DNA of 64,000 nt from Spisula solida. Taxonomy: Eukaryota > Mollusca > Bivalvia > Venerida > Mactridae. Positions 63,803-64,000 of this stretch are shown here, one piece after another. A program made the translations under genes and the position numbers. The number at the start of each line of letters is the position of its first letter. Position 1 is the stretch's first letter. The notes under the pieces were generated by a model. It was not told where the DNA came from and did no database searches. It worked only from the letters and a program-made list of their open reading frames with translations. The stretch is taken from contig OX365959.1 in assembly GCA_947247005.1 (NCBI GenBank), positions 38,725,097 to 38,789,096 of the forward strand. The letters are read 5' to 3'.

Positions 63803-64000
63803 CTGAAATGGAGTTAAAAAGTGATTAATTATCATAGCATAGCCAGCCAGCCAATAAACCTACTATATCAGCACATTTTCAACTCCTACCTTTCACTAGA
63901 AAGACAGGGCTTGACCAACTTTTTTGCTTCTTTAAATATAGTAATTTAAGTTGTAATCATTGTAAAAACATGCACCACAGAAGCATGCACAAAGTCACCA

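Overview
The window is nuclear DNA of an animal, most likely a bivalve mollusc. The reasons are spliced genes with GT-AG introns, AT-rich intergenic sequence, and a dense load of short transposons of the types common in clams and mussels: non-autonomous Helentron/'pearl'-like elements carrying (ACGG)n arrays, tRNA-derived SINEs, and hAT, Tc1/mariner, pogo-like and PIF/Harbinger-like MITEs. Nothing bacterial or viral was seen. Species-level placement is not possible from this sequence alone.

Two protein-coding genes were reconstructed exon by exon, both on the minus strand. (1) A complete ZMYND19 orthologue has six coding exons between 40278 (ATG) and 9250 (stop). It encodes 230 aa and all splice phases join. 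Intron 1 is about 24.3 kb and holds most of the middle of the window. (2) The 3' part of a NEK6/NEK7-type mitotic kinase has four coding exons between 63802 and 57389. Its amino-terminal exons lie beyond the right edge of the window. It ends in an unusual 93-aa glutamine-rich tail in place of the very short C-terminus of vertebrate NEK7. About 17 kb of repeat-rich sequence (40.4-57.4 kb) separates the two genes. A CpG-richer stretch with a CCAAT box lies just upstream of the ZMYND19 start.

Layout: 0-9.2 kb is a LINE fragment, several MITEs and the region downstream of ZMYND19. 9.2-16 kb holds ZMYND19 exons 6 to 2, with a three-deep nested transposon stack in intron 2 (14.0-15.7 kb). 16-40.2 kb is intron 1. 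It contains a complex foldback element with a G-poor 3.6-kb interior (16.9-21.7 kb), an apparent 2.3-kb inversion that splits one transposon (22.2-24.5 kb), several tandem arrays, and a 4.8-kb element with roughly 700-bp terminal inverted repeats (34.7-39.5 kb). 40.3-57.4 kb is intergenic, rich in mariner-type and foldback elements and SINEs. 57.4-64 kb is the NEK kinase.

The main interest lies in the repeats. Target-site duplications could be read directly for many elements: TA, TTA, and 5-, 6- and 8-bp types. Several apparently different repeat families share one architecture, suggesting two large related groups: one beginning AACAAG and ending in a hairpin, and one foldback group beginning CCAGGGG..GTATT.
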